From positions 1-14,155 of the forward strand of contig CAYMKW010000077.1 of the NCBI GenBank assembly GCA_964391365.1: a stretch of DNA of 14,155 bases. The letters are read 5' to 3'. The translations under genes were made by a program, and so were the position numbers. The stretch is from SXMI01 sp964391365. GTDB lineage: Bacteria > Actinomycetota > Acidimicrobiia > Acidimicrobiales > Microtrichaceae. This document shows positions 6,376-13,682 of the stretch, one piece after another. Positions within the stretch are counted from its first letter, which is position 1; every line of letters starts with the position of its first letter. The notes beneath the pieces were generated by a model. It searched no databases and was not told the DNA's origin. It worked only from the letters and a program-made list of their open reading frames with translations.

Positions 6376-7005
6376 TCAGTCGGCGGTGGGCGGACCCAAC
6401 GATACGCTGAGCAGCTCGGTCAGCCGGAGGATCGCCCGGACCCCAGCGTCGAACACGTCGACGCCCTCGGCCTGCTCGGACCACTCCCGGATCACGACCC
6501 GGAGCGATGTGGCGAACCACGCGGCGGCGAGCTGCACGTCGAGCGGGTCGGCGTCGGGGAACCGGGACTCGAGCAGGTCGGCCACCGGCGGCTCGAGCTC
6601 CAGGAGCATCCGACCGAGGTGGTGCTGCAGCGCCGGCTCCGCGGCGATCAGGCGCGCCTCGCTGCGGAGCTGCTCCGCCGGACGACGCTGATCGCGCCAG
6701 TCGCTGACCGCCCCGAGGACGAATGCGGCGACGTCCACACCGACGGGCTGTGCCGCCATGGCGGCGAGCAGGTCGTCGAGGCGTTCGCTCAACCCGGCGA
6801 GGACGACGTCCTCCTTGGACGGGAAGTGCCGGAAGAACGTGGACGGGGCGACGTCGGCGACCGCGCAGATGTCCTCGACGGTGGTCGCATCGAATCCCCG
6901 CTCGGCGAAGAGGTCCAGCGCCGCGGCCTGCATGGCGTCACGGTTCGCGAGCTTCTTCCGCTCCCGGCGGCCCGGCGCCGCATCGACCTCGTTCGTGCTG
7001 CTCAC
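6376..7005 (-). CDS. TetR/AcrR family transcriptional regulator (second of two)
   Basis: 209 residues from a GTG at 7005; AGG about ten bases upstream is a modest ribosome site. Residues 20-66 form the DNA-binding domain: ANRDAMQAAALDLFAERGFD then TTVEDICAVADVAPSTFFRHF, followed by PSKEDV, a textbook TetR N-terminus. The C-terminal helical domain (about 75-209) contains WFATSLRVVIREW, a pattern common in the TetR_C domains of small-ligand repressors, but the ligand is unknown. It is transcribed away from the lipoprotein gene at 7245; the perfect inverted repeat at 7136-7151 between them is the best operator candidate. Repeat copy C follows its stop codon. Confidence 0.9.
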   Translation of the reverse strand: MSSTNEVDAAPGRRERKKLANRDAMQAAALDLFAERGFDATTVEDICAVADVAPSTFFRHFPSKEDVVLAGLSERLDDLLAAMAAQPVGVDVAAFVLGAVSDWRDQRRPAEQLRSEARLIAAEPALQHHLGRMLLELEPPVADLLESRFPDADPLDVQLAAAWFATSLRVVIREWSEQAEGVDVFDAGVRAILRLTELLSVSLGPPTAD

Positions 7006-7135
7006 CGCTCGTCACACCTCGTCCCGGAACCGCCCGGCGTGAGCCGGTGACCCTCGATCCTCGCGCATCCACGGGGCCGGGCCGTCCGACGCGCACCCGA
7101 ACTCCGGCAACTGGCCGGGTCGTCGAACAGGAGAT

Positions 7136-7151
7136 ACTCCCGACCGGGAGT
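7136..7151. promoter_or_regulatory. Perfect inverted repeat, putative TetR operator
   Basis: ACTCCCG (7136-7142) and CGGGAGT (7145-7151) are exact complements separated by AC. The site lies between the divergent TetR gene (start 7005) and the lipoprotein gene (start 7245), ten bases upstream of a good -35 box. On the minus strand it falls between TTGTCA (7156-7151) and TATCTC (7135-7130), a possible though short-spaced promoter for the TetR gene, which would fit autorepression. TetR operators are often palindromes of this size. Confidence 0.5.
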
Positions 7152-7160
7152 GACAACCGC

Positions 7161-7189
7161 TTGAGAGGGAGCGTCGCCAGGGCTACCGT
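7161..7189 (+). promoter_or_regulatory. Sigma-70-type promoter for the 7245 gene
   Basis: TTGAGA (7161-7166) and TACCGT (7184-7189) are separated by 17 bases, the optimal spacing. Transcription would begin near 7196, giving a leader of about 50 bases before the ATG at 7245. The inverted repeat at 7136-7151 lies just upstream of the -35 box. Confidence 0.55.
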
Positions 7190-7244
7190 TCGATCAGCCC
7201 GGTGCCGCAGGCGAGCGACGCCGGGGCCGACCAGGGGGACCACC

Positions 7245-8423
7245 ATGACTCGAACGATCCGCACGACCGCGGTCGCCGTCACGATCGGCGCGGTTGCAGC
7301 ACTCGCTGCCGCCTGCGTGCCGGGGGCGACGCCACCCGCCGGGCTCAGCTGCGCCTGGCAGTACGTCACCGACGAGTCGACGCTCAACGTCGCCTACCCG
7401 GATGCCGGGGCGACCTACTGGTCGATGCAGGTCAACCTGCTCGCCGGCGACCAGGTCATCCTCGACGGCACCTACCCGGACGCCAGGTACGCCTCGATCA
7501 TCACCTACAACCTGGCCGGCAGCGTCGTGGACTCCATCACCGACCGCGACATCGCCCCGGACGCAGGGAACACCAACCCCTTCGCCGATCCAGCCGCAGC
7601 GCCGGGCGGGACCTACCGGGTCGAGGCCCGCAACGGTGCCCCGGTGTCGCCCGGCGACAACACCCTGTCCGCGACACCGATCGGCACGATCATCTACCGC
7701 GTCTACCTGAGCGACGTGGCCGGTGATCGCACCGGCGGCGTGGGTCTCCCCAACGTGTCGGTTCGACGCATGGACGGCTCGGTCGTGCCCGTCCCGACGT
7801 GCGCCACCCAGGTCGCCGATGCGGCGGTGGTGGACCTCGTCAACGCATTCGGCCCGCCGACCAACGTGGCTCCCGAGAACCCGCCGGTGTTCACCCGACC
7901 GGCCCAGGTCGGCGGTCTCTACGCCAACCCCGACAACGCCTACGTCGGCGCCGTCGCTGCGTACCAGCCCGGCACGGTCGTCGTGGTCCGGGGCCGGGCA
8001 CCGATCACGCCCGACACCGGGTCCGGGGTGTCACCCGCCGACCCGGCCCAACAGCTGCGCTACTGGTCGCTGTGCACCAACGAGTACCGCAAGCCCTACC
8101 CGGTGACCGAGTGCGTGTACGACCACCAGGTGCCGCTCGACGCCGAGGGCGACTACACGATCGTGACGTCGACCGCCGACGACCGGCCGTCCAACGCCAC
8201 CACCGCCGACGGCGTGGCCTGGCTCGACTGGGGGTCGACCGCTCAGAACATGGTGATGATCGCCCGGAACATGCTGCCGGCAGCCGGCTTCACCGAGAGC
8301 GTGTTCGCCGTTGCGCCCGGCGCCGACGCCACCACCGCCATGGGGGCCTACGCACCCGTGACCGTGCGGTGCGACACGGCCACCTTCGAGGCCGGCGGCG
8401 CCGCAGCGTGCGGGCTCCCCTGA
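7245..8423 (+). CDS. Exported beta-rich protein, putative lipoprotein, DUF1214-like pattern
   Basis: 392 residues. ATG at 7245 follows GGGGGA (7234-7239); frames further upstream overlap the TetR gene. The signal sequence MTRTIRTTAVAVTIGAVAAL ends in AAAC, giving possible lipidated Cys24. The segment about residues 60-115 (LDGTYPDARYASIITYNLAG, then VVDSITDRDIAPDAGNTNPF) resembles the DUF1214/DUF1254-type beta-sandwich pattern of an aromatic-rich 'ARY.S...Y' strand followed by 'D.dI.PdaGs.NPF'. The assignment is from remembered pattern only. The C-terminal half has Cys pairs (SLCTNEYRKPYPVTEC; VRCDT...AACGLP) that may form disulfides outside the membrane. No catalytic motif is recognised. It is divergent from the second TetR gene, which probably controls it. 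A hairpin terminator follows at 8469. Confidence 0.8.
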   Translation: MTRTIRTTAVAVTIGAVAALAAACVPGATPPAGLSCAWQYVTDESTLNVAYPDAGATYWSMQVNLLAGDQVILDGTYPDARYASIITYNLAGSVVDSITDRDIAPDAGNTNPFADPAAAPGGTYRVEARNGAPVSPGDNTLSATPIGTIIYRVYLSDVAGDRTGGVGLPNVSVRRMDGSVVPVPTCATQVADAAVVDLVNAFGPPTNVAPENPPVFTRPAQVGGLYANPDNAYVGAVAAYQPGTVVVVRGRAPITPDTGSGVSPADPAQQLRYWSLCTNEYRKPYPVTECVYDHQVPLDAEGDYTIVTSTADDRPSNATTADGVAWLDWGSTAQNMVMIARNMLPAAGFTESVFAVAPGADATTAMGAYAPVTVRCDTATFEAGGAAACGLP

Positions 8424-8468
8424 CGCCGAGCGCCGAACGACGGGGCCGTGGGGTGACGAGCGGCCGGG

Positions 8469-8490
8469 CCGGGAGTCGCAGGACTCCCGG
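8469..8490 (+). terminator. GC-rich hairpin terminator after the 7245 gene
   Basis: CCGGGAGTC (8469-8477) pairs perfectly with GACTCCCGG (8482-8490) around a 4-base loop, 45 bases after the stop codon. The 9-bp stem is strong, but no T-tract follows. It separates the lipoprotein gene from the SRPBCC-sulfatase pair, so that pair presumably has its own promoter in 8491-8530, which I could not identify. Confidence 0.6.
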
Positions 8491-8533
8491 TCCGCGGTCG
8501 CCGTTCCCGGTCCCGGTCTGACAGGATCCATGC

Positions 8534-8929
8534 GTGGCCTCCATCCGACGTTCGCAGCGCATCGACGCTCCCGCCGACCGCGTCTGGGAGCTCGTCGGTG
8601 ATCCGGTGCGGCTGCCCGAGTGGTTCCCGGGGGTCGTCGATGCGGTCGTCGAGGGCGACCAGCGGACCATCACCCTGGGTTCGGGCATCCCACTGCCCGA
8701 GACGATCCTCACCAACGACCCGGTCACCCGACGGTTCCAGTACACGGTGACCGGCGGACTGTTCCGGCACCACCTCGGGACGATCGACGTGTTCGACCTC
8801 GGCGACGACACCTGTCTGGTGTCGTACTCCACCGACGCCGTCCCTGACGTCATGGCGCTGGTCATCGGTGGGGCGGCCGGCGCCGGTCTGCGAGCGGTGA
8901 AGCAGCGTTTCGAGCACGAGGAGTCCTGA
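8534..8929 (+). CDS. SRPBCC (START/polyketide-cyclase-like) family protein
   Basis: 131 residues from a GTG at 8534; AGGA (8523-8526) lies seven bases upstream. An ATG at 8530 is in another frame. RRSQRIDAPADRVWELVGDPVRLPEWFPGV is the signature N-terminus of the SRPBCC helix-grip fold: a strand of basic and hydrophobic residues, 'I.APadrVW.lv.D...lp.W.pgv'. A run of beta-strands and a long C-terminal helix (AGAGLRAVKQRFEHE) follow. The fold binds hydrophobic ligands in a deep cavity, and members range from lipid carriers to aromatase/cyclases, so no specific role can be read. No signal peptide is present, so it is cytoplasmic. Its TGA overlaps the ATG of the sulfatase gene by one base (TGATG), so the two are translationally coupled and probably act on the same compound or pathway. 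Confidence 0.85.
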   Translation: MASIRRSQRIDAPADRVWELVGDPVRLPEWFPGVVDAVVEGDQRTITLGSGIPLPETILTNDPVTRRFQYTVTGGLFRHHLGTIDVFDLGDDTCLVSYSTDAVPDVMALVIGGAAGAGLRAVKQRFEHEES

Positions 8930-10497
8930 TGGGTCGACGCATCCTGTTCATCACCACCGACCAGCAGCGCTACGACACGCTCGGCTGCAACGGCGGCACG
9001 CTGGGCCGCACCCCAGTGATCGACCGGCTCGCAGCCGACGGCATCCGCTACGACCGGGCCGTGCCGCAGTCGGTCGTCTGCATGCCGTCCCGCTCCACCA
9101 TGCTCACCGGCCAGCACCAGGCCACCCACGGCGTGTGGATGAACGGCGTGCCGCTCCCCGTCGACGCGCCGTCCGTCGCCGGCCTGCTGCGCGACTCCGG
9201 CTACCGGACCGCACTGATCGGCAAGGCGCACTTCGAGCCGTTCATGGACCCCTTCGAGCGCTTCAACGAGAACCGGCTGGCCACGCTCGGCACCGACACG
9301 CTCGAGGCGCCGCAGTTCGGCGGTGGGGTCGGGCCCCACCGGGGGTTCGATCACCTCCGGTTCGCCACCCACGGCGCCACCGGGTGGCTCCACTACGCCA
9401 AGTGGATCGGTGCCGAGCACCCCGAGTCGGTCAACGACTACTACGCCGTGGTCGACGCCGACCTGGAGGTGAATGCCGCCGGGTTCGGCGACACGGGGGC
9501 GCCGCAGGTCAAGCACAACCCCATCCCCCGCGACTGGTACCACACCGACTGGGTCGCCGACCGCACGATCGACTGGCTCTCCGGGCTGGAGTCCGACGAC
9601 GACTGGTTCTGCTGGATGAGCTTCCCGGACCCGCACCACCCCTGGGACCCACCGCAGTCCGAGCTCCACCGCGTCCCCTGGCAGGACGTCGACCTTCCCG
9701 CCGGATACCCCGAATCGGCGGCCGAGCGCGAGCGCCTGCTCGACGACAAGCCCCGCCACTGGCGGCTCTGGTACGACGGTCAGCTGGTGTCCAACTACGA
9801 GGCACCCACCCACTGGGTGCCGGCGACCATGACCGCGGACCAGGTTCGTGAGGTCAACGCCATGAACGCCATCGAGGTCGAACTCATCGACGAGGCGATC
9901 GGCCGGGTGCTCGCCGAGATCGACCGGCGTGGCTGGACCGACACGGTCGACGTCGTCTTCACCACCGACCACGGCGAGCTGCAGGGCGACTTCGGACTGC
10001 TGTTCAAGGGTCCGTACCACGTCGACGGACTCATGCGACTCCCGCTGATCTGGCGACCGGCCCCGGCGGCTGCGGTCGAGCCCGCCGTCGTGACGGCTCC
10101 GGTCGGACTGGTCGACCTGGCACCGACATTCGCGTCGATCGCCGGACTGGAACCCACCGAGTGGATGCAGGGTCACCGACTGCCGACGACCGACGCCGAC
10201 GCGGATGCACGCGGTGTCGACCAGCAGCTGACGGCCTGGGACTCGGAACTGTTCGGCGTCGCGGTCCACCTCCGGACCATCACCCGCAACGACTGGGTGT
10301 GCACGACCTACCTGCCGGGCGCCGTGCACGACGGGACCGAGGGGGAGCTCTACGACCTGTCCGAGGACCCGCTGCAGCTCGTGAACCGCTGGGACGACCC
10401 GGAGGTCCGCTCGATCCGGGACGACCTGGTCGCCCAGCTCCGGGCGAGCCTGCCGCCGGAGCGGACGCCCGCGCTCGAGCTCGAAGCCCCCGTCTGA
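8929..10497 (+). CDS. Type I sulfatase family hydrolase, cytoplasmic
   Basis: 522 residues. ATG at 8929 follows GAGGAG (8919-8924). The start MGRRILFITTDQQRYDTLGC carries the first metal-binding acid pair region (Asp11-Gln12). SVVCMPSRSTMLTGQ is the sulfatase signature: Cys51 in CxPSR would be converted to formylglycine. TTDHGELQGDFGLLFKG supplies Asp347, His348 and Lys360, the remaining conserved metal and sulfate ligands. PDPHHPWDPP is typical of the choline-sulfatase / phosphonate monoester hydrolase branch. The C-terminus (TEGELYDLSEDPLQLVNRWDDPEV) is the usual sulfatase ending. There is no signal peptide, so the substrate (a sulfate or phosphate/phosphonate ester) must be taken up or made inside the cell. 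A formylglycine-generating enzyme must be encoded elsewhere. It is coupled to the SRPBCC gene. Confidence 0.92.
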   Translation: MGRRILFITTDQQRYDTLGCNGGTLGRTPVIDRLAADGIRYDRAVPQSVVCMPSRSTMLTGQHQATHGVWMNGVPLPVDAPSVAGLLRDSGYRTALIGKAHFEPFMDPFERFNENRLATLGTDTLEAPQFGGGVGPHRGFDHLRFATHGATGWLHYAKWIGAEHPESVNDYYAVVDADLEVNAAGFGDTGAPQVKHNPIPRDWYHTDWVADRTIDWLSGLESDDDWFCWMSFPDPHHPWDPPQSELHRVPWQDVDLPAGYPESAAERERLLDDKPRHWRLWYDGQLVSNYEAPTHWVPATMTADQVREVNAMNAIEVELIDEAIGRVLAEIDRRGWTDTVDVVFTTDHGELQGDFGLLFKGPYHVDGLMRLPLIWRPAPAAAVEPAVVTAPVGLVDLAPTFASIAGLEPTEWMQGHRLPTTDADADARGVDQQLTAWDSELFGVAVHLRTITRNDWVCTTYLPGAVHDGTEGELYDLSEDPLQLVNRWDDPEVRSIRDDLVAQLRASLPPERTPALELEAPV

Positions 10498-10575
10498 TCG
10501 ACCTGCGCAGTTCGCCGGCTCGAGCGGACGAGACGTTCCCGTCGGGCGACCCCTACAGAGCCGGTGATCGTCGGG

Positions 10576-11004
10576 TCACTCCTGGACGAGCTCGATGAGG
10601 GTGCCGAACGCGCCCTTCGGATGCACGAACGCCACCGTCGTCCCCCGGCTGCCCGGCCGCGGCGCCTGGTCGATCGGCGTGGCACCCGCCGCCACCATGG
10701 CGTCGAGCGCCGCCTGACAGTCGTCGACCCGGTAGCCGACGTGGTGCAGGCCCTCACCCCGCTTCTCGATCGCCTTGGCGATCGGCGAGTCGGGTCGCGT
10801 CGCCGCCGTCAGCTGGATGTACGAGTCGGCGACCTTGACCAGCGCCTCCTCCACACCGTCGGACTCGACCACCTCCCGGTGGGCGACGGTCGCGCCGAAC
10901 GCCCGCTGGTAGAAGTCGACCGCTGCATCCAGATCGCGCACGGCGATGGCGATGTGGTCGATCTCGGTCAGCAGGCCGGACGTCGCGTCGAGGTCCTCGC
11001 TCAT
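10576..11004 (-). CDS. mce: Methylmalonyl-CoA / ethylmalonyl-CoA epimerase (VOC family)
   Basis: 142 residues from ATG at 11004; AGGAG lies seven bases upstream. TEIDHIAIAVRDLDAAVDFY is the opening of the vicinal-oxygen-chelate fold, with His17 as first metal ligand. Gln64 (SYIQLT), His87/His88 (GEGLHHVGYRVDD) and Glu138 (GTLIELVQE) occupy the other metal-site positions known from methylmalonyl-CoA epimerase. The length is typical. The enzyme interconverts 2R and 2S forms of methylmalonyl-CoA and, in the ethylmalonyl-CoA pathway, of ethylmalonyl-CoA. The gene lies 61 bases downstream of the crotonyl-CoA carboxylase/reductase gene on the same strand, so it very probably acts on that enzyme's product. 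It is convergent with the sulfatase gene, with 78 bases between them and no clear terminator. Confidence 0.92.
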   Translation of the reverse strand: MSEDLDATSGLLTEIDHIAIAVRDLDAAVDFYQRAFGATVAHREVVESDGVEEALVKVADSYIQLTAATRPDSPIAKAIEKRGEGLHHVGYRVDDCQAALDAMVAAGATPIDQAPRPGSRGTTVAFVHPKGAFGTLIELVQE

Positions 11005-11065
11005 GTTGCTGCTCCTGGTCGTGTCGTTCGAGTGGTTGCGGGGTGCCGAGACGGCCGGGTCGGCC

Positions 11066-12415
11066 TCAGAGCTCGCCGCGGGCGTGGCGCTCGTAGAGGG
11101 TGATCTGGTCGACGCCGACCCGCTCACGCTTCTCCTGGTCGGTGATGCCGAGGCCCGCCTCGGGGGCCAGGCAGAGGACGCCGAGCTTGCCCTCACCCTG
11201 GTTCCTGTGGGTCTTGAGCGCAGCCTCACCGGTCTGCTCGAGCGTGAACACCTCGCTCATCACCGGCTGGATGACCCCGCGGTCGATCAACCGGTTCATC
11301 TCCCAGGCCTCCTGGTAGTTGGCGAAGTGGCTCGAGATGATGCTCTTGAGCTTCATCCACAGGTGCCGGTTGTCGTACTCGATCATGTAGCCGGACGTGG
11401 CGGCGCAGGTCACGATCTTCCCGCCCTTCTTGGCGATGAACACCGAGGCGCCCATGGTGGACCGACCCGGGTGTTCGAAGACGATGTCCGGGTCCTCACC
11501 GACCAACTCGCGGACCTTCTTGCCCAGACGGCGCCACTCGGACTCGTCCTGGGTGTGCTCGTCCGACCAGAACTGGTAGCCCTCGGCCCGGCGATCGATC
11601 ACGGCCTCACAGCCCATCGCGTTCAGGAGCTGCACCCGGCTCTCCGAGCTCACGACGCCGACGGGGATCCCGCCGCCGTTGAGCACGAGCTGGGTGGCGT
11701 ACGCCCCGATGCCGCCGGTGGCACCCCAGATGAACACGACGTCGCCCTGCTTCATGCGGGCGGCGTGGTTGCCGACGAGCATGCGGTAGCTCGTGGAGGA
11801 ACACAGGGCGTTGACGGCCGCCTCCTCCCACGTCAGGTGGGTCGGCTTGGGCATGAGCTGGTTCGCCTTGACGACGGCCAGGTCGGCCAGTCCACCGAAG
11901 TTCGTCTCGAACCCCCAGATCCGCTGGTTCGCTGCGAGCATCGAGTCGTTGTGGGCCGACGGGTCCTGGTCATCGACGTGGTTGCAGTGGATCGTGACCC
12001 GGTCACCCGGCTTCCAGTTGCGCACCGCCGAACCGACGCGCACCACGACTCCCGAACCGTCGGAGCCGACGACGTGGTAGTCCTGTGCGTGGCGGGCGCC
12101 CCAGACGGACTCCCGGCCCAACCGGTCCAGGAACCCGAAGGTCGACACCGGCTCGAAGATCGACGTCCACACCGTGTTGAAGTTGATGGCGCTGGCCATC
12201 ATGGCGACGTAGACCTCGTCGGGGGCGATCTCCGGCGTGGGGATCTCCCCGACGTGCAGCGACTGTCGCGGGTCCTTGTCCTCCGACGCCACGCCCTCCC
12301 ACATGTCCTGCTCGGCGCGCAGTACGTGCGCCGCCCGGTAGGACTCGGGGATCGGAATGGCGGCGAGGTCGTCGCCGGACGCACCGGCCTGGATGGCTTC
12401 GAGGAAATCCTGCAT
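11066..12415 (-). CDS. ccr: Crotonyl-CoA carboxylase/reductase
   Basis: 449 residues, the normal length for the family. It catalyses NADPH-dependent reductive carboxylation of crotonyl-CoA to ethylmalonyl-CoA, the key step of the ethylmalonyl-CoA pathway (acetyl-CoA assimilation, or extender-unit supply). The family start MQDFLEAIQAG.. and LHVGEIPTPEI.. are present. Asn80 (INFNTVW), Phe169-Glu170 (WGFETNFGG) and His363 (SSHFANYQEAW) correspond to the CO2-binding residues described for the Kitasatospora enzyme. GATGGIGAYATQLV is the NADPH-binding loop of this MDR-superfamily protein. I chose ATG 12415 over an ATG at 12493 because the 26-residue extension is not family-like and overlaps the antiporter gene's end. 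No ribosome site precedes it; TAGCTT seven bases upstream suggests a leaderless transcript. The epimerase gene follows. Confidence 0.96.
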   Translation of the reverse strand: MQDFLEAIQAGASGDDLAAIPIPESYRAAHVLRAEQDMWEGVASEDKDPRQSLHVGEIPTPEIAPDEVYVAMMASAINFNTVWTSIFEPVSTFGFLDRLGRESVWGARHAQDYHVVGSDGSGVVVRVGSAVRNWKPGDRVTIHCNHVDDQDPSAHNDSMLAANQRIWGFETNFGGLADLAVVKANQLMPKPTHLTWEEAAVNALCSSTSYRMLVGNHAARMKQGDVVFIWGATGGIGAYATQLVLNGGGIPVGVVSSESRVQLLNAMGCEAVIDRRAEGYQFWSDEHTQDESEWRRLGKKVRELVGEDPDIVFEHPGRSTMGASVFIAKKGGKIVTCAATSGYMIEYDNRHLWMKLKSIISSHFANYQEAWEMNRLIDRGVIQPVMSEVFTLEQTGEAALKTHRNQGEGKLGVLCLAPEAGLGITDQEKRERVGVDQITLYERHARGEL

Positions 12416-12422
12416 GGGCGGC

Positions 12423-12428
12423 AAGCTA
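12423..12428 (-). promoter_or_regulatory. Putative -10 box of a leaderless ccr promoter
   Basis: On the minus strand TAGCTT is followed by seven bases and then the ATG of the carboxylase/reductase gene. This is the spacing seen for leaderless transcripts in actinobacteria, where the start codon is the transcription start. No Shine-Dalgarno sequence lies before the ATG, which supports this. No clear -35 box is visible; the region upstream is a GC hairpin. A near-identical 12-base copy (GGCCAGCTACAG, 12448-12459, plus strand) lies 28 bases further upstream. Confidence 0.4.
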
Positions 12429-12430
12429 CA

Positions 12431-12450
12431 GGGCCCCCGGCCGCCGGGGC
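12431..12450 (-). terminator. GC-rich hairpin between antiporter and carboxylase/reductase genes
   Basis: On the minus strand GGCCCCGG is followed by CGG and then CCGGGGGCC, forming a strong stem with one bulged base, about 27 bases after the antiporter stop codon. It may terminate the antiporter transcript. It is flanked by 12-base near-identical direct repeats, GGCAAGCTACAG (12420-12431) and GGCCAGCTACAG (12448-12459). No T-tract follows. Confidence 0.4.
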
Positions 12451-12476
12451 CAGCTACAGACGACGTTTCTTTCGTG

Positions 12477-13682
12477 TCATTGATGACCCCCAATTGGGCT
12501 GGCCGCTCGTCCGGCGTCGGGCCACCACGACGGGGGTCGGTCCCATCGCACCAGCACCGACGCGGTCGTCGTCACCAGCAGGACGTAGGCCGCTGTCAGC
12601 GGGGCGAGGTCCGGTTCCACGCCGGCAGCGACACCGAGACCAGCGATCACGACCGAGAACTCGCCGCGTGCCACCAGCGCCGTTCCGGCCCTCCAGCGAC
12701 CCGGTGGTCCACGACCGGCCCACCGGCCGGCGACCTCACCGGTCGCCAACTTCGAGACGACGCCCGCCACCGCCAGGGCCGCCGCCGGGACCAGCACCCC
12801 GGGCATCGCCGCCAGGTCGATCTCGAGCGCGAACAGGAAGAAGAAGAGCGCAGCGAACAGGTCGCGGAGCGGGCCGATCAGGTCAGCGGCCCGGTGCTGG
12901 ACCGGACCGGACAGCCCGACCCCGACCAGGAACGCCCCGACCGCCGCCGACACATCGGCGCGCTCGACGAGTCCCGACACCAACAGGACCAGGCCCAGGA
13001 CGGACAACAGCAGGACCTCGTCGGAACCCGACCAGAGGAACCGGCTGATGTGCTCGCCGTAGCGGTGGGCCACGGCCACCACGACGACCACGATGACGGC
13101 GGCGACGGCGACGTCGAACGCCCCCTCCACCAGACCGAGCCCCGAGAGGGTCACTCCCAGCACGGGAAGGAAGATGATCATCGCCAGGTCCTCGAGGACG
13201 AGCACCCCGAGGATCAACGAGGTCTCCCGGTTGCCACGCCGTCCCAGATCGTCGAGCAGCTTCGAGACGACCCCGGAGGACGAGATGTAGGTGACGCCGC
13301 CGAGGACGGCACACGCCACCGGCGGCCAACCGAGCACCAGCCCGAGCACCACGCCGGGTGTGGCGTTCAGGACCAGGTCGAGGACACCCGCACGAGCGCT
13401 CCGGCGGAGTTCACCGGTGAGCTCCGCCGGCGTGAACTCGAGTCCGAGCATGAACAGCAGGAGGAGTACCCCGATGTCGGCGGCGATGTCGACGAAGTCG
13501 GCGGCAGACGCCGATCGCTCGGGCCCGAGGAGTCCCACGGCCAGCCCGGCGAGCAGGTAGAGCGGGATCGGCGAGACCCGGAGCCGCACCGCGATGCGAC
13601 CCAGGACTGCGAGCGCGACGACCAGGACACCGAGCTGCACGAAGGCCTCGGCGGTGTCGCCGCCCGAGGCAGCGAGGATCAC
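12477..13682 (-). CDS. khtU: CPA2 family monovalent cation/proton antiporter (KhtU-type)
   Basis: 401 residues, mostly transmembrane helices (about 12), for example 15-33, 40-53, 68-80 and 100-118. It has CPA2 hallmarks: YLLAGLAVGLLGP in TM2, LLLLFMLGLEFTPAEL, YISSSGVVSKLLDDLG in TM4, VLEDLAMIIFLPVLG in TM5 (Glu164-Asp165 at the ion-binding position), LFAALFFFLFALEIDL and LVARGEFSVVIAGLG. It should exchange K+ or Na+ for H+ across the cell membrane. It lacks the C-terminal TrkA-N/RCK domain of KefB/KefC; that role is filled by the separate RCK_C protein encoded just upstream, as in KhtTU of Bacillus and CpeBA of Streptomyces. Its GTG start (13682) overlaps the upstream stop by four bases (GTGA), so the pair is coupled. 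Which cation is moved cannot be told. Confidence 0.9.
   Translation of the reverse strand: MILAASGGDTAEAFVQLGVLVVALAVLGRIAVRLRVSPIPLYLLAGLAVGLLGPERSASAADFVDIAADIGVLLLLFMLGLEFTPAELTGELRRSARAGVLDLVLNATPGVVLGLVLGWPPVACAVLGGVTYISSSGVVSKLLDDLGRRGNRETSLILGVLVLEDLAMIIFLPVLGVTLSGLGLVEGAFDVAVAAVIVVVVVAVAHRYGEHISRFLWSGSDEVLLLSVLGLVLLVSGLVERADVSAAVGAFLVGVGLSGPVQHRAADLIGPLRDLFAALFFFLFALEIDLAAMPGVLVPAAALAVAGVVSKLATGEVAGRWAGRGPPGRWRAGTALVARGEFSVVIAGLGVAAGVEPDLAPLTAAYVLLVTTTASVLVRWDRPPSWWPDAGRAASPIGGHQ

Noticed and set aside
7465..7485. Possible fourth repeat copy (CTCGACGGCACCTAC) inside the 7245 gene
   Set aside because: The match is short and encodes LDGTY within a coherent coding frame; flanking bases do not match the repeat.
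8290..10329. 679-codon open frame on the minus strand under the sulfatase
   Set aside because: It is antisense to a sulfatase with complete active-site motifs; the translation is low-complexity Arg/Val/Asp/Gly-rich text typical of a shadow frame.
10946..13048. 700-codon open frame on the plus strand across the ccr and antiporter genes
   Set aside because: It runs antisense to two convincingly identified genes, and its translation has no family resemblance. Long antisense open frames are expected at this G+C.
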